Origin: Gemmatimonadota bacterium
GTDB lineage: Bacteria; Gemmatimonadota; Gemmatimonadetes; Gemmatimonadales; GWC2-71-9
DNA: 64,000 bases
Direction: 5' to 3'
NCBI GenBank assembly: GCA_003222085.1
Contig: QHUK01000014.1
Coordinates: 1-64,000 of the forward strand
In this document: piece after piece, positions 62,203 through 64,000 of the stretch
How positions within the stretch are numbered: the stretch's first letter is position 1
Layout: the number at the start of each line of letters is the position of its first letter
Made by a program: the position numbers and the translations under genes
The notes under the pieces: generated by a model
What the model saw: only the letters and a program-made list of their open reading frames with translations
Told to the model about the DNA's origin: nothing
The model's database searches: none

Positions 62203-62285
62203 CGGGAAACGGGAAAGGGGAAACGAGAAACGTGATGCGGCGAGACGCGGTCAGACGTTTCCCGTTTCCCGCTTCCCGTTTCCCG
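62203..62285. repeat. Inverted GGGAAAC/GTTTCCC heptad array between tRNA-Ser and gltX
   Basis: The left arm (62203-62232) has about four CGGGAAA-type units; the right arm (62255-62285) is its reverse complement. A 22-bp spacer lies between. It fills the gap between tRNA-Ser and gltX, both on the minus strand. Confidence 0.85.
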
Positions 62286-62294
62286 GCCCTTCAC

Positions 62295-62384
62295 GGAGAG
62301 GGGGGGATTCGAACCCCCGATAGGGGTATTAGCCCCTATAACGGTTTAGCAAACCGCCGCCTTCAGCCACTCGGCCACCTCTCC
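62295..62384 (-). tRNA. tRNA-Ser(GCU)
   Basis: A 90-nt class II tRNA. The acceptor GGAGAGG pairs with CCTCTCC; the anticodon loop is TTGCTAA (GCU, reads AGC/AGU) between GCGGT and ACCGT; a long variable arm (TATAGGGGCTAATACCCCTATC) and T-arm GGGGGTTCGAATCCCCC follow. No CCA is encoded. Confidence 0.93.
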
Positions 62385-62438
62385 AACTGCTTGTCTCGCT
62401 ACGTCTTCGCCGTCACCGCCAACCCGCGCCCGGCCCGT

Positions 62439-62459
62439 TTGGGTACAGCCTTGGGTACA
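62439..62459. repeat. Two direct TTGGGTACA repeats
   Basis: TTGGGTACA at 62439-62447 and 62451-62459, 12 bp apart. Very similar pairs of GGGTACA-type repeats occur near integrase genes of genomic islands, as I recall. It lies 55 nt beyond the tRNA-Ser 5' end. Confidence 0.6.
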
Positions 62460-62485
62460 TAACGCAGGGTTCGGGGGCGGCGGTA

Positions 62486-62515
62486 GACAAACGGCGACAA
62501 ACGGAGACAAACGCT
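62486..62515. repeat. Three tandem GACAAACGGN decamers
   Basis: GACAAACGGC, GACAAACGGA, GACAAACGCT in direct tandem. They lie just beyond the TTGGGTACA pair and before the first ORF of the region. They could be iterons or integrase arm-sites. The rest of 62385-62600 shows no gene. Confidence 0.65.
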
Positions 62516-62600
62516 AACATGGGGCGGAAGCTAGTACGCGCGCCCCCGGCTGCGCCAGCCGCCACGGGGGCGCGCTCGTCCATCGTGGAGGGGGTGCCTC

Positions 62601-62831
62601 ATGCGGCTCACCTTGCAGCTGCTCTCGGTGGTGATGTCGTTGGTCTCCGCATGGCTGTGGTGGCGTGCCTCGCGCCAGCCCCCGCCCACCTCGTTTGAGG
62701 TGCGGCATACGGGCGAGCTGGACCAAGGTTTCCAGGGCTGGGTGCGCTCCTCCGCGCGAGCGAACAGCTGGGCCGCCCGGTGCACGGCCCTGGCCGTCGT
62801 GCTGCAAGCCATGACCAAAGTGTGTCGGTAG
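62601..62831 (+). CDS. Small hypothetical membrane protein
   Basis: Seventy-six residues with one membrane segment near the N-terminus (LQLLSVVMSLVSAWLWW), then a hydrophilic part (PPPTSFEVRHTGELDQGFQGWVRSS). A GGAGGGGG site precedes the ATG. The next ORF starts 2 nt after its stop. No recognised family. Confidence 0.5.
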   Translation: MRLTLQLLSVVMSLVSAWLWWRASRQPPPTSFEVRHTGELDQGFQGWVRSSARANSWAARCTALAVVLQAMTKVCR

Positions 62832-62833
62832 GC

Positions 62834-63394
62834 ATGCACATCTATCCGGATCGGCCGCTCACCAAAGCGCTAACCGCACTCCAACTCCGGTGGACGATAG
62901 GAGCATTCAAGTTTGCGCCCGTTCACCTCCCCTATGTGAACGCGGTGCACGGCATAGGCCGACTGGACGTTGCTCTGCGGGTGGTAGCGCCCGAAGTGTT
63001 CTCGGCGCTTCGGACGAGCGCGGTCGGCGACCCTGCAGAGTCTCTTATCGACTACGAGTGCTTGTCCAACCTTTGGGTCATGGGGGGCTACGAGTTCGTA
63101 CGCTCGCTCTCTCAGCGGCTTGGGCGAGGCACCGCGCAAGGCGAGGCGGCGCGCGACGTGAAGGTTCGCTTTGAACGCGTCCGCATACCGCTGGCAAAGT
63201 TTGAGGCGGCGGCGCGGTTCCGAGCAACCGACAAAGAGAGTCCAGACCGGATCAGCCGCACAGACGTGGGCGCTGGCTGGATCGTGAACCCGTCCACCGT
63301 CATCTATCGCGTGGACCTTGCCGACGCCCTAGTGGCGGTATTCGATCTCTTCGCAGAGACGAACGACACCAGGGTCATACGCGCCAGCAGCTAG
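62834..63394 (+). CDS. Hypothetical protein of the tRNA-Ser-linked region
   Basis: A 186-residue soluble protein from ATG 62834, which follows the previous stop by 2 nt. I do not recognise a family. Visible segments include TALQLRWTIGAFKFAPVHLP, DYECLSNLWVMGGYEFVRSLSQR and DVGAGWIVNPSTVIYRVDLADALVAVFDLF. The pair of genes looks like cargo of a mobile element. The track start (62780) is not supported. Confidence 0.55.
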   Translation: MHIYPDRPLTKALTALQLRWTIGAFKFAPVHLPYVNAVHGIGRLDVALRVVAPEVFSALRTSAVGDPAESLIDYECLSNLWVMGGYEFVRSLSQRLGRGTAQGEAARDVKVRFERVRIPLAKFEAAARFRATDKESPDRISRTDVGAGWIVNPSTVIYRVDLADALVAVFDLFAETNDTRVIRASS

Positions 63395-63510
63395 GAGGTT
63401 ATGGGGCGCTCTCCCACCCCATCCGCGCCCGCCCGGCGCCGCCCTAACTAGCCCTGTTTCCAACCCTGTTTGTCCCAACGGAGGCAGCCCTGGAACGGGA
63501 GGTCCCAACG

Positions 63511-63867
63511 ATGAAGCCGCTGCACATCATGCTCGCTCTGTTGCTGCTCGGCGGCGGCGGACAGCAACGCAGTGCCCAGCAAGAGGTCGCCTTTCAGGAC
63601 AGCGTAGCCGCTCTACAGCGCCACCGCGAGTTTCAAGCCATGCAGGCTGAACAAGCCCAACGAGCGCAAGAAGACTCGACGCGGCGAATGCGCGCACGCG
63701 AAGCCGTCGCGCGCGACCGGGCAGTCCTTCGTGCTGTCCGTGAGGAGCACGAACGGTGGCGCCGCTGCGTTCTCGTCATCACGAAGGATTCGCTGAGCAA
63801 TGGGGAGCCGAGCATGGAAACCGCCTCCTCCGATGAGGTACGGGCCAGGTGTGGGGACCCCCGGTGA
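63511..63867 (+). CDS. Small exported hypothetical protein
   Basis: A 118-residue protein with a signal peptide (KPLHIMLALLLLGGGGQQRSAQ) and a helical, Gln/Arg/Ala/Glu-rich coiled part (HREFQAMQAEQAQRAQEDS). GGAGGT lies 7 nt before the ATG. No recognised family. Confidence 0.55.
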   Translation: MKPLHIMLALLLLGGGGQQRSAQQEVAFQDSVAALQRHREFQAMQAEQAQRAQEDSTRRMRAREAVARDRAVLRAVREEHERWRRCVLVITKDSLSNGEPSMETASSDEVRARCGDPR

Positions 63868-63934
63868 GACTCTGATTACCACGGCTGATACCTGGCGCAA
63901 CCGACACCGGAGCCGTTCCGGGCGGCCAGCCCGC

Positions 63935-64000
63935 TCAGCCCAAGACTCTGCCGAACAATGCGCGGTGCTCCGGCGGCAACGCCGTGACGAACGCCAGCGC
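63935..64000 (-). CDS. Possible C-terminal end of a gene running off the window
   Basis: On the minus strand the frame from the window end reads ALAFVTALPPEHRALFGRVLG and TGA. Codon use is consistent with coding, but 21 residues are too few to name the gene. It would be on the opposite strand to the three preceding hypothetical genes. Confidence 0.35.
   Translation of the reverse strand, partial: ALAFVTALPPEHRALFGRVLG

Noticed and set aside
62486-62515. Decamer repeats as a CRISPR array
   Set aside because: The three units are directly adjacent with no spacers and there are no cas genes.

Overview
This is a gene-dense, very GC-rich bacterial chromosome segment with many GTG and TTG starts and many 4-nt ATGA/GTGA/TTGA stop-start overlaps. 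Gene content suggests a Gram-negative envelope: LolA, SPOR-domain proteins, outer-membrane-type barrel, many lipoproteins. The mixture of DUF4159/DUF4175 genes, a GldG-type ABC operon, peptidase-propeller-barrel fusions and T. maritima-type DAHP synthase fits Gemmatimonadota or a relative. That placement is inference, because no rRNA is present.

Layout. 1-4.8 kb (+): rpmE-prfA-prmC-ylbF-like-tmk-S41 protease, tightly coupled, then a DUF2520 protein. 5.7-6.8 kb (+): a clear promoter with a 10-bp-phased AT-rich tract drives a membrane protein coupled to an excisionase-like HTH protein. 6.9-21.1 kb (-): a long run read from rpsF-rpsR-membrane protein-rplI-rsfS into a peptidase/propeller/barrel fusion, two SPOR proteins, smc, an MBL hydrolase, aroF and lolA. 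21.3-23.4 kb (+): an exported JAMM-type peptidase, a beta-grasp (ThiS/MoaD-like) protein ending in GG and a BNR-repeat protein. 23.4-32.6 kb (-): ychF, pth, rplY, prs, a GldA/F/G-DUF4340 ABC operon and a di-heme lipoprotein. 32.7-38.8 kb (-): secreted M28 peptidase, amidohydrolase, SGNH hydrolase and beta-lactamase-like hydrolase, behind tRNA-Gln. 38.9-40.4 kb: a small island bounded by a 37-bp duplication of the tRNA-Gln 5' half, holding a methyltransferase and a lectin-propeller remnant, followed by a mini-ORF/terminator unit. 40.4-46.8 kb (mostly -): DUF922 lipoprotein, DUF6494, EF-Tu-domain-2-like protein, ispE, flippase-like protein, a protein with a degenerate Hpt domain, pdxJ, mce. 46.9-60.9 kb (+): trxA, rsmI, DUF4159, DUF4175, TPR, Tat-type GATase-like protein, a JAB-DinG helicase fusion and an aminotransferase. 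60.9-64 kb: gltX and tRNA-Ser (-), then repeats and unknown genes that look like the edge of a tRNA-Ser-linked element.

The most unusual feature is a set of short arrays made of 7-bp (sometimes 10-bp) units with different cores: CGGATTG, GGAACGC, GGGAAAC, CGGGATG, CGTTRTC and GGCTAMG. Several are arranged as head-to-head inverted arrays. They sit in gene junctions and, repeatedly, inside the leader region of exported proteins (lolA, DUF4159, the Tat protein). A four-hairpin cluster occupies the leader of the TPR protein. A second theme is JAMM/JAB chemistry: one JAMM protein beside a beta-grasp protein, and a JAB domain with a perfect HxHx7Sx2D motif fused to a DinG-type helicase.
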